Source: Carya illinoinensis (taxonomy: Eukaryota; Streptophyta; Magnoliopsida; Fagales; Juglandaceae). From it: a stretch of 64,000 nucleotides of DNA. A program made the translations under genes and the position numbers. Location of the stretch: NCBI RefSeq assembly GCF_018687715.1, contig NC_056762.1, positions 24,604,864-24,668,863 on the forward strand, written 5' to 3'. Positions within the stretch are counted from its first letter, which is position 1; every line of letters begins with the position of its first letter. Below the pieces are notes generated by a model. It was not told the origin of the DNA, made no database searches, and saw nothing but the letters and a program-made list of their open reading frames with translations. Positions 35,724 through 48,831 of this stretch are shown in pieces.

Positions 35724-36917
35724 TTCTGGAATGAGATTGCTACTTATATTCTGGTGGCCACTTAACATTATATATAAATATACTAGACATAAATTAAATA
35801 TAGTAGACACAACATTGATATCAAAGTTTTTTTATTATATATTTAGAGACCAAGCATATATACTAGAATGCATGCTCAACTGTATTGTATCAATGTACCT
35901 ATAGTACTAGATATCATACCATGTATCAAACTTCATATAGTCATGTCAAAATATGCGAGACATCATGATAAGTATTCTTCAGTCAACCTTGGTGCAAGCT
36001 ATATAATATATACATACATATGTGGGAGACAACTTTTATATAATCATTTAGAGCACACAACTATAGTACCAGACTAGTAAGTGGAAGTTGAGTGCTTGCT
36101 TTGATACTACTTAACATATGGTCATAAATCTTTGTTTGTCTTGGTTGCTTCAGCTCTTCTTCTTCATCAAATTAGATCTCAAGTTCCATTTTCCTGCATC
36201 CACATAAGTTTTCACGATGTTAGGTAAACTTGATCGTGTAATGTTTTGGGAACGATGATGAAGAAGAACAACAACCATATATATTCATACAAAATTTAAA
36301 TCCTATATATATACACAATATGTGTAGCGTGACTATCCTCATCAACACCCAAATCTTTATATGCATGATGAAAGGACACTTCAACATATTTATATATGTC
36401 TGTGTCCACTTCGCACTGCCAACACCACAACAGATGACCTTACATCATCCACCACCAAGATGTCTAGCACCAACATAACAACATGAAAAGCAACTCATAG
36501 ACATAATTGGGAAAATAAATAACCAACACAACAACAACAAACACACATATTTATGTATTTTGCAAATTTACCTATTAATACAAGGGTACCAACACAACAA
36601 TCAATATTTTCTTGTGTGGAGCATTGCTTCTGTGATTAAAACATGCATATGCTGATAACTCATCTCCCCATTCCAACCAGCACCAACATACAATTTCAAA
36701 AATTATTTCACCAACCATTGAGATCAAACATCTGTTGACCAACACTCTTGACCTTCCAAGTTCCCAACCACCCAATCATCACTTCCAAAACTCACTCCAG
36801 AGTTATCTCATACCAGTAACAAAAGGGCTGTCACCATGGCCTCTCAAAATATATTTATACAAAAAAGTCCCCACAAAATCCTTAGTTAGTAGCCCAAGCC
36901 TCTCTTGGAAACTCTCC
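35724..36917. other. No gene recognised
   Basis: Short ORFs only. On the minus strand near 36070-36200 a stretch reads ELKQPRQTKIYDHMLSS and could be a decayed exon, but I cannot identify it. 36450-36560 is ACAACA-rich. Confidence 0.35.
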
Positions 36918-37181
36918 CTATGATTGTTGTTGTGACACAGAGTAAGTCATGAATTTATCATATTCAACTTGCTTCTGCAATAGATTCTGCACAATATTTG
37001 ACTTTAGTTCTTTAAGCTGTGCTTTGTAATACTTGGCATCTTGTGAGGTCCCACTGACATCAACACCATAATGTGACCTTCTATTCAATTTGGGCATGTC
37101 CATCTCTCCCAACCCTCTCGCATATCTCGGGCTACAGCTGAGAACCTTCCAGAAATCACCACCACTACCTCTAGAGTTCAA
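36918..37181 (-). CDS. Unidentified 87-residue ORF with a basic, helical C-terminus
   Basis: The ORF reads MNSRGSGGDFWKVL, then a segment with MDMPKLNRRSHYG and a charged, probably helical tail (KAQLKELKSNIVQNLLQKQV) ending SQQQS. I do not recognise a domain. The layout of a short basic block followed by a coiled-coil-like tail resembles the C-terminal ends of proteins encoded by plant CACTA elements, and a CACTA-like element lies 1.2 kb away. It could be a relic exon of such an element or chance. Upstream exons, if any, were not found. Confidence 0.25.
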   Translation of the reverse strand: MNSRGSGGDFWKVLSCSPRYARGLGEMDMPKLNRRSHYGVDVSGTSQDAKYYKAQLKELKSNIVQNLLQKQVEYDKFMTYSVSQQQS

Positions 37182-38889
37182 TTCTCAAGATCCATTGCAT
37201 TTAGCATTTCCACAATTTGATTCTTCAACAATAATGCACAAAAATGTTATCAATCATGAAGAAAATATAACCAATATAAAAAATAAATAGCATGAACTAG
37301 TTGTTAGAAACTATAAAAGCCAGTCAACTGCCCAAGTTTATTGTTACTCACATTAGCCGTTACCAATCAACCAAAAGGACCTCGAGGCCTTATGCATGGT
37401 ATCTGAATCATTTGAAATGGTAAAAATATCATTATAAGATAAAGACCAACTTACGTACCTGGATTGCCTAAGGATGGACGTTGCTCACAGAAACGAAACT
37501 AGAACTTTTTGTTACTAGGAGTCCTGCTAGCTAGGGCCATCGAGAGCAGTCCGAGGATTTCTATCAAAAAAGTGAAAAATGTACTTTTAAATATTTTTTT
37601 TAAAAAAATTTACAAATTTATTTAAAAACACTTCCTTAACAATTAATAAATAAATGACAATTTGTAGCTTTTGTCAAGATACATCCTCGATAGATGCTTC
37701 ATTTCCAATCCCTTGTTATTATGGGCGAAAATTGGGTCAGGACATATACTTCATTACCCGTTTTAAGTTCAAAATTAAAGAGTAGGGGACATTGGTTTAT
37801 CTTTTTGGGTAAAAATATTATTATCTTTTGATGAAATTGTTATCTTGTTACTCTAATTTACAACTTTATAACATGTAAATTTGAGATTCGCATTTCATTA
37901 TCAACTCACATTTAAAGGGTCTAAATTCAACTATATTAAGTAATAATTAATAATAAGAACCGAATAACTCAATGTATACAACCAAAATTCATATGAAAAT
38001 CTAAAGAGATGTTAATAAGGAAGACTATTCTGGATATATTCAAGATGGAACTAGTTTAGAGAGAAAACCTCCAATTTCTCTCTAAAAACTCCTCCAAATC
38101 GAAACTAGTTTGAGAGGGGCCCCTCCCCCAAATCTCTCCAACCTTTTTGTTTTCGTCTTGGTTTTCTTTTTCTCTTTTTTATGTATGTGTTTTGCTCTTT
38201 ATTTTTTTGTGTTTTTTCTCCAACCAAATAAAGGACTGAACTGGAAATTTCTTGTGTTCCAAGTCCGACCCTCAACCCTCCATAGTAGTAGTTCAATGCT
38301 CGTAGTGGTGCATCGCAACTCTCCAAGCACGACCCGCAACCACCCACTATGAATGCATGCAAGATGGACTGAGTGGACTGCTGCGTAGTGGTGGCATAAA
38401 TGAAAATGGCAGGTGCTTGTGCATGCGGAGGGGGTTGAGAGGCACGGTTGCTTTGGTAGGTGGAGGAAGATTTGGCCAGCACAGAGGTGGGCAAGAGGAA
38501 GTGGTGAACTCACCAGGTTGCTTTGGTGAGCCGCTTGCCAGTGGTGGCACTAAATGCACCAAGTGATTGGGCTCGTGGAGAGTTGGGCTTTGTTTTTAAT
38601 GGGCTAGTGCTCGTGTTGGCAGGGGACGATGGCGCTTGGCTAGCTGGTGTTCATGCTTGAGGGACGGCAGCGTAGCCTAGGTTGGTGCTTGGGCGACAAA
38701 GACGAGGCTAGCTGGCTTGTGCTGAAGAGGTCATGGGCAATGAAGAGAGAAGCAGGAAGAATAAAGAAAATGGAAAAATAAAAATAAACAAATAAAGAAG
38801 AAACAATTTTTCTATGTACAAGCAAGATGTGTACCAATTAGCGCACCAAGATAACATGGCAGGACCTTTTTTCATTTAAAAAAAAATAA

Positions 38890-39058
38890 GAGTTTTGCTA
38901 CGTACAAGCAAAATTATGTACTAATCTGCGTACCAATACTGATTCCTTTGTATTCAAAATTTAAATTAGCATTTTTTTAATAAAATTTATTTTTTTTACT
39001 AATCACATTAAATTAGTGCACATATTAGTACGTAATTGTGCTTGCAACTAGATTTTTC
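38890..39058. mobile_element. MITE, family member 2 (partner at 15037-15206)
   Basis: It starts GAGTTTTGCTACGTACAAGC and ends CAACTAGATTTTTC. Same order, orientation and length as 15037-15206. A partial third copy may lie just upstream (about 38811-38850, CTATGTACAAGCAAGATGTG). Confidence 0.6.
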
Positions 39059-40710
39059 AAAAAAAAAAATGAAGAGAAGTTATGAAGAGAAGAAGCTTGG
39101 ATGATCTCCTCTGCCATTTCGTCTGTTTCTCTCCACTTGAAAATACGACGCAAATCTCCTCAGCCATTTTCGTCTCCCCTCCACTGCAGATTAGCCGATC
39201 TCCTCTGCAATTTTATGGACAAATTTTTCGTCTCCTCTCGTTCCTCCCTCCTCTGCAGATTGGCCGATCTCCTCCGTGACCCACCTCCTAAGCGTATGAT
39301 CCAGAAGGTCAGCTGCACTTTTCCGTAGCTCTGCCACTCACATGAATTCCTCTCCGTCATCCCTAATAGGTAAGCTCCATCCATGCATTTTCTTTAAATA
39401 CCGAATTTATTTTATTCCTGGAGATGCATTTTATTTAGCTTTTTATCGAACATATTTGGTTGATTTATACCCTGTTTTCATTTTATTTCTATCCATTCCG
39501 TCATATATGCCCTCTCTTGCAGTTTTATGCCCATTTCTTCGACTTCGTATGTGATCTGATCTATGCTCATTTAGCCCGATAGATGATCACTCCTGCAACT
39601 GCAATGTAGAGACTTGCCTCAAACAATTTGATTAAAATCTGTTGTTTTCATGGTTCGGTGTGGCCCATCAAAATTTTCATCTCAAACTCAAAATTCTCAT
39701 CTCATCATTACAACTTTCCCAAATTTCCATATAAAATACAATAAATAATTCAACTTTTTCAAATCCCAAAACAATAATAATATTAAAATATAATATTTTA
39801 ATATTTTATCTTAAAACTCAAAATTCTCATCTTACTACCAAACCATACCTTAGTCTGGTGTTCTTAAAAACTGTGAGCTGGATGGATTTAGGTAGAGGAG
39901 AGAATGAGAGTCGATGGGAGAGGAGAAGAGAATGGAGCCTCAGGAATTAAATTTGTGGCTCCTCAGCTACACATGACAAAAAGCAAAGGAAATGATTTAT
40001 CTGAACTTGGTATTCCCTGCCATCCCTATAACTACATGTAGCCTTTTCTTTTCAATAATTAGTAAGAAAATAACATGATTTGCCTTCAACAACTTATCAA
40101 CTGACTTTTTGTTGCAATATTTTCAAGTGACTAATTTGTAATCTTATTTATTTATTTTTTTATAAGTGATTCGTAAATTTGTAAGCAATGTTACTAGTTA
40201 ATACATCCTTACGGTGTTCACTGCTGATTTTATCTTCAGTAAGAGGTAGTTCATGAAGAAGCATAGTAGCATTAACATCTTTGAGGATTTCTAGTTCTTC
40301 ATACGCTCATCACCATGTACTTATGAAGCTATTATTTAAAAAATCCACAATATTTTGCATGGATGGATAGAAAAGGAAGAGGAGGTTCAAACTTCAGCAT
40401 TGTAAAACTATCGCATCTCTAATGAGGAAAACTTCTTTAAACCATTTTGTTTGGGTTAACAGGGAATACGAGGTGGTCAATAACACATATATTTTAATTT
40501 CAGAGCTCTTATTCTCCTATATGTTTTCTTCTTCTTCTTATCCTTGATGTATCTGGTCAACCAAATTGTTACGAACATATGAGAATTTGAAACCTCCAAC
40601 AACCTGGTCTTGCTAAGCTAATTCTACAAAAGTAGTAAATTCATTCCGAAGCACTTTAGTAAAAGATCTTATTTGACACACATGGATGGCCTCATATATG
40701 ATCTATGTAC

Positions 40711-40712
<2 letters not shown>

Positions 40713-40770
<58 letters not shown>
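40713..40770. repeat. (AT)n microsatellite
   Basis: An uninterrupted AT run of about 58 bases. Confidence 0.97.
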
Positions 40771-40775
<5 letters not shown>

Positions 40776-41473
40776 TTTGTATAAAATATAAGGAATGAAA
40801 AAACGGCTACAAAATTATTCTATTTGTGTCTGCACACTTATGCCTAGATCTCCTAGCTAGGTGGAACCTATTGCCTAATTATGGGTAGTGAAACCTTTTC
40901 AAGGACATAAATTGATCTAGCTTGTTTTTTTTTTTTTTTTAGCCGCCCCAAAACACTATTGAAGGGTTGGACTTTAGTGGAACCCCATTTGGCTTTGCAG
41001 TGATTGAGACTTAAGAAAGTGTAGTTGATCTTGTTTAACTTTGTCACTCTCTCTAAAGTGATTGATTTTGTTATATATGGATGAGTTTTTAACTATTATA
41101 TTATGTTCATAGATTCAACTTCGGGTGGATGGAACCTAGCCGGATAACTTGTCTGGGATGTAACCGTGGCTATAGGTTAATGTACCTAGGGAAAATATAG
41201 TTGATGAGTAGAAATGATTGTGCTGATCTTCATGCTAAATTTCAATCTCAAGGAATATTGGCTTTAAGTGCTATAAGATTTTAAGATAATTTGAGATGCA
41301 CGCGCGCGCGCACACACACACACACATATATATGAAGCCATGGATGTTATTGATCCCTTGATCAATTAATAATTATTCTTATATATATATATATATATAC
41401 ATGTTATGCATATGGAAAGCTCCTGGATGAATTGTATGCATATATTGGCAATGTGTCTTGCCTATTCAGACAC

Positions 41474-41694
41474 TTTTTTTTTTTTTTTTTTTTTTATTTT
41501 ATAAAAAGCTGAACTTTTATTGCTCAAACAAGTCTTACAACATCTCAAGAGATACAATTGATTGAACACAAGCTGGAATTTCTTCCAAAACTATTGAATC
41601 TGCTTGAAGAGATAATGCTTTCCAAGCAAGAATATGAGCTGCCTTATTGGCTTCCCTTCGTGTATGAACAACTGCCTTATCGCCTTATTGGCTT
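41474..41694 (-). mobile_element. Tiny 5'-truncated LINE insertion (RNase H C-terminus only)
   Basis: On the minus strand it reads HTRREANKAAHILAWKALS, the typical end of a LINE RNase H, through to a stop after SLEML. A short 3' tail and a poly(A) follow (a T run at 41474-41495 on the plus strand). TTCAGACAC flanks it on both sides (41465-41473 and 41695-41703). Only about 220 bases were inserted, so it was dead on arrival. At the 5' junction GCCTTATTGGCTT occurs twice (41641-41653 and 41682-41694). Confidence 0.88.
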
Positions 41695-41703
41695 TTCAGA
41701 CAC

Positions 41704-42485
41704 AATTAGTGATTGATTATGTTGAGAATGCCGAATTCATGAGCTAAGAAGCAATTGGTTATGTTGGAGAGAATGTGAAGGAGGCAAGATCTCTGTTCCC
41801 TACAAAGATTCTTCCTTGGATTTGATAATTGGTTACATTTTGTTTGTTTAATGTAGTGTATATTCACTTCCATGCAATAGCTTTCAAAATGATTCCAGCA
41901 AGATCTATCCAGGGATTGTTAAATATTATGGAAGGTCCACTATCTGCCTTGATATATTTTATTTGGTCCTCGGACTACATTGGTAGAAACCTGAACCTGG
42001 GAATACCTTACACTGCTAGATGGGGTGGCATAATGCAACATTTTTTTAACTAATTCCTGCATTGCCAACTCTACTAAAGATAAAATTTGATGAAATCAAT
42101 CAATTCATAATGCAACGTTTTTCTAATAAGGAACTGAAAATGTAACATTAACCCAACAAAGCTTACAAAAACTTCATAACCAAAAGAAAGACTATCGTTT
42201 TCACAATTTAATAGCAGAAAACTTTAACCTTTCTTTACACAATGTACACAATAAAGGGAGTGTCTCAAATTCAAAAGCCAAATAATAATGGAAAGCAATA
42301 AAATGATCAAGTTAACTCCATGGGAAGGTTTGGACTTTGTTTCTCAAGTTAACTCCTGAAGCAAAGGAGTGGAAGGTTTTAATGCTGCAGGCCTTTTTGG
42401 AGGCAATCTGCGATGATAGCTTCTTTCTACCTGTGAAGACATGTAAACAGTTTTTGAGTCACACAAAAGTCTTGAGAGCAATATC
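41704..42485. other. No gene recognised
   Basis: Contains one 74-codon ORF (41829-42053) with no recognisable features. No repeat boundaries are seen. Confidence 0.4.
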
Positions 42486-43265
42486 TATCCTTGAATCAGA
42501 GATATTGAATTGAAATCCTCGGTATACTCGTGGTGATGTTTAGATAAACAACGTTAATAAATTCAATGTGTTGCCAACGTACTATTGGATGCATTTAAAT
42601 AAATGCCGCCAATTTATATGATGCGCTGGCAATGTACTTGCAGCAACATTTATTGTAATGCTGCTATTTTAATTAGTAGTGATGTTTAGCTAAATGCCGT
42701 TAATTTATTAAATTTGTCAGAAATGTACTATTGGTGGCATTTATATAACTGCTACCAATTTATATGATGTGTCGGAAATGTACTTGCATCGATGTTTACT
42801 GTAACGCCGTTATTTTATGCAATGGGATAGCAATGAACAAGTGGCAGCATTTATCTAAACGTCGTTAAGTTATTCAATGTATCACTAACGTACTATTGGT
42901 GGCATTTATATAACCACCACCAACTTATATGATGCACTAGCAACATACTTGCAAAGGCATTTATTGTAACAGCGCTATTTTATACAATAGGATGGCAACA
43001 AATTAGTGGCAGCGTTTAGATAAACGCCATTAATTTAGGGAATGTGGCAGCGTTTCAAGAAATGCCACTAACTTGTATTAAAATGCCACAAATGAGATTT
43101 TCAAATCCCGGTGTCTGAACAAATGCCAGGACGTGTACATAGTGACCACCCACTATCAGCATACGATTATGCAGGCAAATAAACACCGCTAATGAAATAG
43201 CGGTGTGTTTTTGGATAGGTGTCGGCACTTATCGAACGTCGGCAATGCTTGGTTTTTTTGTAGTG
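42486..43265. mobile_element. CACTA-type element end with subterminal tandem repeats
   Basis: The right end is TTTTTTTGTAGTG at 43265, the CACTA terminus. Before it lie about three and a half degenerate repeats of 146-165 bases with phrases such as GTACTATTGGTGGCATTTATATAA (anchors at 42581, 42727 and 42892) and many short GCCGTTAAT and GTGGCAGCATT motifs. No transposase. The left end was not found and may be deleted; 42486 is approximate. Confidence 0.6.
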
Positions 43266-43440
43266 ATACTCACCTGTGTCCAGAAGGCTCAAAGCTCAAT
43301 TCACACCTAGAAGGAGCTTAACTCAGAATAATTTGGTGGTGGGTACTATGTAGCCCCAATTAGTTTTAGCAGGAACTGTCCAAGGCTTAGAAACCCTGGT
43401 ACAGCTTGAGAGCTTCACCAACTGGTGAAAACAAAGTGCT

Positions 43441-46400
43441 CATAGTTAGTCTTTCTTATGGAGATTAAGTGTTGTAGAGAGAAGGTGGAGAGTATTAGAA
43501 ATAGAACTGGTTTTGATAGAAGCTTTTTTTATTAACACCAGGGATGGAAAGGGCCTAGCTTTGCTATGGAAATCTAATCTGGTGGTGGAGTTGGAGTCTT
43601 ACACTAATTGGCATATTTTAGTTTAGGTTTCTTATCCACAAGTTCATGATATCCATTGGGTTCTATGGCAGCCTTGAAACTATTTAAAGAGTGGACAGCT
43701 GGATACCTCTGCAAGCACTAAAACCTCAAGGCACTATGGCTTGGATTTATGTTGGCGACTTTAATGAGGTTCTTAAACAATCTAAAAAGTATGGTGCTAC
43801 AAGAAGACCTGCTAGACAAATTGAGAGTTTTCAGTATGCTATAGAGGCATGTGAATTGCATGACTTGGGCTATAGTGGGGATAAATTCACTTAGAGGAAC
43901 AATAGAGATAGGGAATCTTTTACAAAGGAAAGGTTCTATTGAGCCATTGGCAATTCAGCATGGATAAATAGATTTGAAGAACATTCAATGCATAATCTAT
44001 GGCAAGCTACTCTTATCATGGCTCCATCCTAATTTCTTTACAGAACCAAAGCCCTTTTAGCAGCAAAGAAGGAATTTTTAGATTTGAAGTTACCTAGTAT
44101 GAGAAAGCAGAATGCAGTTCCCTTATTCAAAATGCATGGATAGCAAATACTAGCTCCTTGACTAAAATTGAAGCTACCACTAGTGGTATGAAGCATTGCC
44201 AAAGCAGCCTCTAGCAATGAAGGTAGAAGATGCACAGAGATAGAGGTAAGGAGATCAATTCTAAGTCTAAATTGCTAAGCCTGTTATACGACCAAAATGA
44301 GAGATAGTTGAACAATGACATTAAGCAGCTACAAAAGGAAATTAGCAGTCTACTTGAAGAGGAGGACACAAAGTGGAAGCAGAGGGCTAAACTAAAATGG
44401 CTTGAGGATGGGGATCGTAATTACAAATTTTTCCATAACTGTGCCACTCAGAGAAGAAAGAATAACATAATTCACCAAATCACCAATGTAGATGGCCAAT
44501 TGACTAAAAACTCTAAGGTGATTACTGGCATGTTCCAAAACTATTTCAAAGCTTTATTTGAGACCTCAAGGCCAACAAGTATTGACTCCTGCCTAGAATC
44601 CTTAACATCTAGTGTTACTGAAGAGATGAATGTTGATCTAACCAGGAAATTTACTGTTAAAGAGGTTAAGGATGCTCTTTTCACTATAAATCCATTAGGA
44701 AGCCCTAGCCCTGATGGGTTCCCTACTACATTTTACCAAAAAGATTGGGATGTCCTTGGCCCATGATTTAGTGCTATAGTGCTTGAAGTTTTGAATGAAG
44801 GGAAATGGTTAGCCAGCTTAAATGAAACTTTCATTGTCCTCATCCCTAAATCCAAGTCCCTACTCAAGGTAATAGAGTTCATACCTATTAGTCTTTGTAA
44901 TGTCCTCTACAATATCATTGCAAAGGCTATGGCAAATAGGTTAAAAGGAATTCTTCCTACTCTTATTTCACCAACTAAGAGTTTCTTTGTCTTAGGCAGA
45001 CTCATCACAGACAACATCATTGTTGCCTTTGAAGGTTTGCAATCTATAATGACTTGGATGAAAGGAAAGGAAGGATTCATGTGCCTCAAGCTTGACATGA
45101 GTAAGGCTTATGACATAATAGAATGGCCATTTCTTAGAGCTACCATGGAAAAAATGGGGTTTGATTCCAGATGGATTGATCTTGTCATGTAATGTGTTTC
45201 TTTAGTTTCATATTCACTGATCATTAATGGTGTTCTACAGAAGAATATTCCAACTATGGGATCAGACAAGGTGATCCTCTTTCACCTTACTTGCTCATTC
45301 TTTGCTCTAAATTCCAAAGTAATCTCCTCAACACAGATGAAGTTAATGGGATGATCTCTAGCCTTCCACTGGGAAAGGGTAGAATGCACATTAATCATTT
45401 TCTTTTTTGTTGCAAATGACAGTATTCTATTCTGTAAAGCCAATTCATTGGAGTGGAGAAGGTTGTTCATGCTTTTGGAAACATATGAAATTGCCTCAGG
45501 TCAAAGACTAAATAAAGACAAAACATCCATCTTCTTCAACAAGAATACTAGAGAGGAGTCTAAGCTGATCATAACCAGCATAGCAGTTAGCACTGGTAGG
45601 GTGATCTAGAGTTTCTTCTTTCAAAGGACTTGTTGACAAAGTGCAAGACAAGTTGAAGAACTAGAATACAAAGTTCCTATCACAAGCAGGCAAGAAGATT
45701 CTTTTGAGAGCTGTGGTACAAGCTAATCCCAGGTACAATATTGGCTAGTTCAAACTCCCTAAACTTTTGTTACAATCTCTCAACAGAGTGATGAGCAACT
45801 ATTGGTGGGGGCAACAAGCTGAAGAGAAAAAAAAAAATCACTAGGTGAGTTGGCAGCAAATAAGAAGAGCAAAGAAGCAAGAAGGTTTGGGCTTTAAGGA
45901 GTTTGAGAATTTCAATTATGCTATGCTGGCCAAACAAGGGTGGAGGCTCCTTCAACATCCAAACTCCCTGGTACCTTATAGCTAAATATTTACTAGCTAC
46001 TGATTTCCTTAAAGTAAAGTTAGGCAGTATTTCTTCTTATATTTGGCAAAGTATATTATCTACCAGACCTTTGTTGGAAGATGGCCTTTTATGGACAATA
46101 GGCAATGCTGAAATTGTGAGTATATGGACTGATAAATGGTTGCCTTAGCATAACAGCTTTAAGCCTCAAAGCTCAATTAGATTCTTACAGGCTGACACTA
46201 AGGTATGTAATCTTGTTGATTCAGACAACCACCAATGGAAGGACCCCTTGCTCAATGCCATTTGCTTTAGAGAAGAAGCAGCAATCATAAAAGCCATCCC
46301 TATTAGTCATTGTAATAGACCAGATCAGAGGATTTGGATATGTACTTTGAAGGGTGAATTTACTATCAAGAGTGCATATCATCTGGGTTGTTAAATTCAA

Positions 46401-47331
46401 GATCATGAAAAGGGGCAGACTTCATACCTACAAGCTAAATCAGAGGACTGGACTAAGCTATGGCATCTACAAATCCCAAATGCTAATAAAACGTTTCTTT
46501 GGAGAGCCTGTCTCATTGCTCTTCCAACTAAAGTTAATTTAAACATTAGAAAAGTGAATGTTAGTCTTGAATGTCTAGTGTGTCCACAGTATCCTAAAAC
46601 AGTGAAGCATGTTTTTTGGGATTGCATTGTAGCAAACGATGTGTGGGGACAATGTGCCATTAGCATTCAGAAATGTAGAACCCACATCTAGGTTTTCAAA
46701 GATCAGGTGGATAAGATGTTTGCCACTTTAAATAAGCATGAGATGGAGGAATTTGCTATGATTAGCTGGTTGATTTGGAAGAGGAGGAATGATTTCATCT
46801 TTAACAACAAGTGTACTCATCCCTCTATACTAGTGCAGCAAGCAAAGGACCTCATTTTTTATTTTCAATCCTACTCTCAACACTCAGGTAGCACCATGTC
46901 TAGAAGGGCAGCTAGTGATAAATGGCAAGCACCTTTCCAAGGAACTTTCAAGCTGAATTGGGATGCTGCTTTGAATAGTATTCACTGTAAGGTGGGGATT
47001 GAAGCTATTATATGAGATTGTGAGGGCACTATCAAGGCTACTTTGAGGATGAATAGAAGCTTATTTCCTAACCCTGTATTGGCTGAGGCAGTTGCTTCAC
47101 TCCAGGCTATTATTTTCTGTCAAGACTTGGGCTATAGGGACATTATCATGGAAGGTGACTCTTTGCAAGTGGTTCAAGTGCTTATTAATTTTGAAGAATA
47201 TGGAACAGGCGCTGGAATGATTTTGGTAGATGAAAGATCTCTTTTGGCAAAGTTGATTCATGGTATATGCATCATAAAGGAAGAAACAACAATAAAGTTG
47301 CTCATGCTCTTGGACAAGATGCCTTGGGTCT
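43441..47331 (+). pseudogene. LINE 2 ORF2 remnant (endonuclease, RT, RNase H)
   Basis: The endonuclease part shows GLALLWKSNLVVELESYTNW (frame at 43550) and VGDFNEVL (43752). Reverse transcriptase is the best preserved domain (44308-45192), with GSPSPDGFPTTFYQ, VLIPKSK and LDMSKAYDIIEW, but TGA at 44764 and TAA at 45190 split it. The region of the catalytic YADD box (about 45395-45430) is not readable in one frame. zf-RVT is at about 46470-46650 (NANKTFLWRACLIALPTK). RNase H (46950-47331) has FKLNWDAAL, AEAVASL and MEGDSLQVV, with TGA at 47014. No product is expected. Confidence 0.87.
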
Positions 47332-47432
47332 GAACGATACTCTTATTGTATTGGATGAAATTCCAACTTGTATTCTTCCTTGCTTATAAGAGTTTTATGA
47401 ATAATACAGATTTTTCTTTTAAAAAAAAAAAA
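43441..47432 (+). mobile_element. LINE 2: 5'-truncated L1-type retrotransposon, decayed
   Basis: It starts inside the endonuclease domain, runs through reverse transcriptase, zf-RVT and RNase H, and ends in an A run (47420-47432). Its 3' tail differs from that of LINE 1 and LINE 3, so it is another subfamily. Orientation plus. Many stops. Confidence 0.9.
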
Positions 47433-47815
47433 AGAGAGAAGAAGAAGAAGAGAGAAACTCTAGCATTATTAAGTGGATTGCAATTAACAAGTCATTTGGG
47501 AATTTCACATTTTATTACTGAAAGTGATTCTTTAATTACAACGGAAAAATTCACGTGTTTCTCTTGATATGTCATTGCGAGGAGGCCTCATATATGACAA
47601 TCACTAGTTACCAAAATGTTTTCCTAAATAAGAAATAATGCACGATGGAAGAGATGCGAATATTGTAACTCATTTGTTGGTCCAATACAGTAAGGGAATT
47701 GAAGATATGAAAGTTTGGTGGTATCATGTACAGCAGTGTTTTAGTTGATGCTTAGTTGTAATGACTATTTTCTTATTATTCAATGAAATGTTATGAATGT
47801 TTTGTATATAAAAAA
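47433..47815 (+). pseudogene. Remnant of another LINE: RNase H C-terminal half
   Basis: ETLALLSGLQLTSHLGISHF and TESDSLITTE match the middle of a LINE RNase H. RDANIVTHLLVQY (about 47650) matches its last helix. A tail with GTATATAAAAAAAT closes it. It sits directly after the A run of LINE 2, so it is either an older element into which LINE 2 inserted or a separate truncated copy. Confidence 0.7.
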
Positions 47816-48467
47816 ATATCAAGGTAATAAGAATTAGGGCTAATGTCTATCGCCGTCTTATGTTAGCCAAGACCAAGAAATGAAATAAGAATTAGCGTTA
47901 AATATTAAAATAGTTATGTAGTTTACATTTTGGAACAATTAGTTCATACTCTCTAAATTTTTAATTGATCAAATGAGTGTTTTATACTTTTCTATCTAAA
48001 TACTTCCTTACTCCATCTCACTATTTGAAATTAACTACTTTAAAAAAGGAAACATAATTGATTTTCCCTTTTCCCACTTCATCTTTATCCTTGTATATAT
48101 TCACTTTCAACTCTCTTAATTTCTAGGCATAAGAGTTCCCCCTCTAGTTTGTAGATATTGTCACTCCTAATTAGTACAAGCCTAAATTTGATTAACTGGT
48201 GAGAGCTTACAAAAGATCAATTGTTGTGCACCTTCTTTCACTAGTAGCTTGCAATATTGACATCTAATATGTATATAGTTAGTCTTGCATAATAGACTCT
48301 AGAAGTGTTACAAACACAAAAAAATCCTACACCCAATAAACTAACTTGATTTTATATGATACGTTAAATCTATTTTACAATAAAAGTAACTTTACAATCT
48401 AACGTAGCATATGATCAAGCCATGTTAGTTTGTGGGTTTTGTAAAGAATGTGTTTTGCCACCAATTA
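47816..48467. other. Gene-free spacer with a palindromic MITE
   Basis: About 48306-48460 is a palindromic element related to 16341-16512. The rest shows nothing. Confidence 0.5.
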
Positions 48468-48831
48468 TGTTCATTAACCTACAAGTCAAATAGAGATGAC
48501 ATTGAACACTTGCAACCACTCTGATGCCCAAGTCAATAAAGATTGGTGTATAATAACTCAAACATATGATCAAATGTATCCTCAAAGTTACCTAGTACCC
48601 ATATATATAGATGTAGGGCCATGCAGGATCAACACTGTGACTTGATTATCTTCATGGCTAAATAGGTGTGAAGCCTATCCCTAAAAATATGAGTTATTCA
48701 CTTGTCATACTATCACTTATCCATCCTTCTGACTAGAAGAGTATCAAAACTTTATGGGCCTTTAGCCTGCAACTTGGGCCTACCCATTATCAACATCCAC
48801 ATTCGGAGTTAGGCCAATATTGGACCCTCTA
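48468..48831 (-). repeat. LTR of the Tat derivative (3' LTR if the element is minus)
   Basis: 364 bases, about 85% similar by eye to 53667-53987, with several indels. The boundary is placed at TGTTCATTAACC and CCCTCTA and may be off by a few bases. Confidence 0.75.

Larger units (their letters stand above)
37182..41464. other. Long gene-free region with MITEs and simple repeats
   Basis: 37182-38100 shows nothing. 38100-38650 is less AT-rich and gives overlapping ORFs on both strands with no recognisable protein. 38890-39058 is a MITE. 39080-39380 is CT-rich with repeated CAGATTNGCCGATCTCCTC phrases and could be an untranslated exon or a repeat. 39655-39853 looks like a MITE, with CTCAAAATTCTCATCT twice. 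An AT run lies at 40713-40770 and a CG/CA/TA compound repeat at about 41299-41330. Confidence 0.45.

Noticed and set aside
38105..38566. Several overlapping ORFs up to 129 codons
   Set aside because: No start context, splice pattern or recognisable motif. They overlap each other on both strands in a less AT-rich patch.
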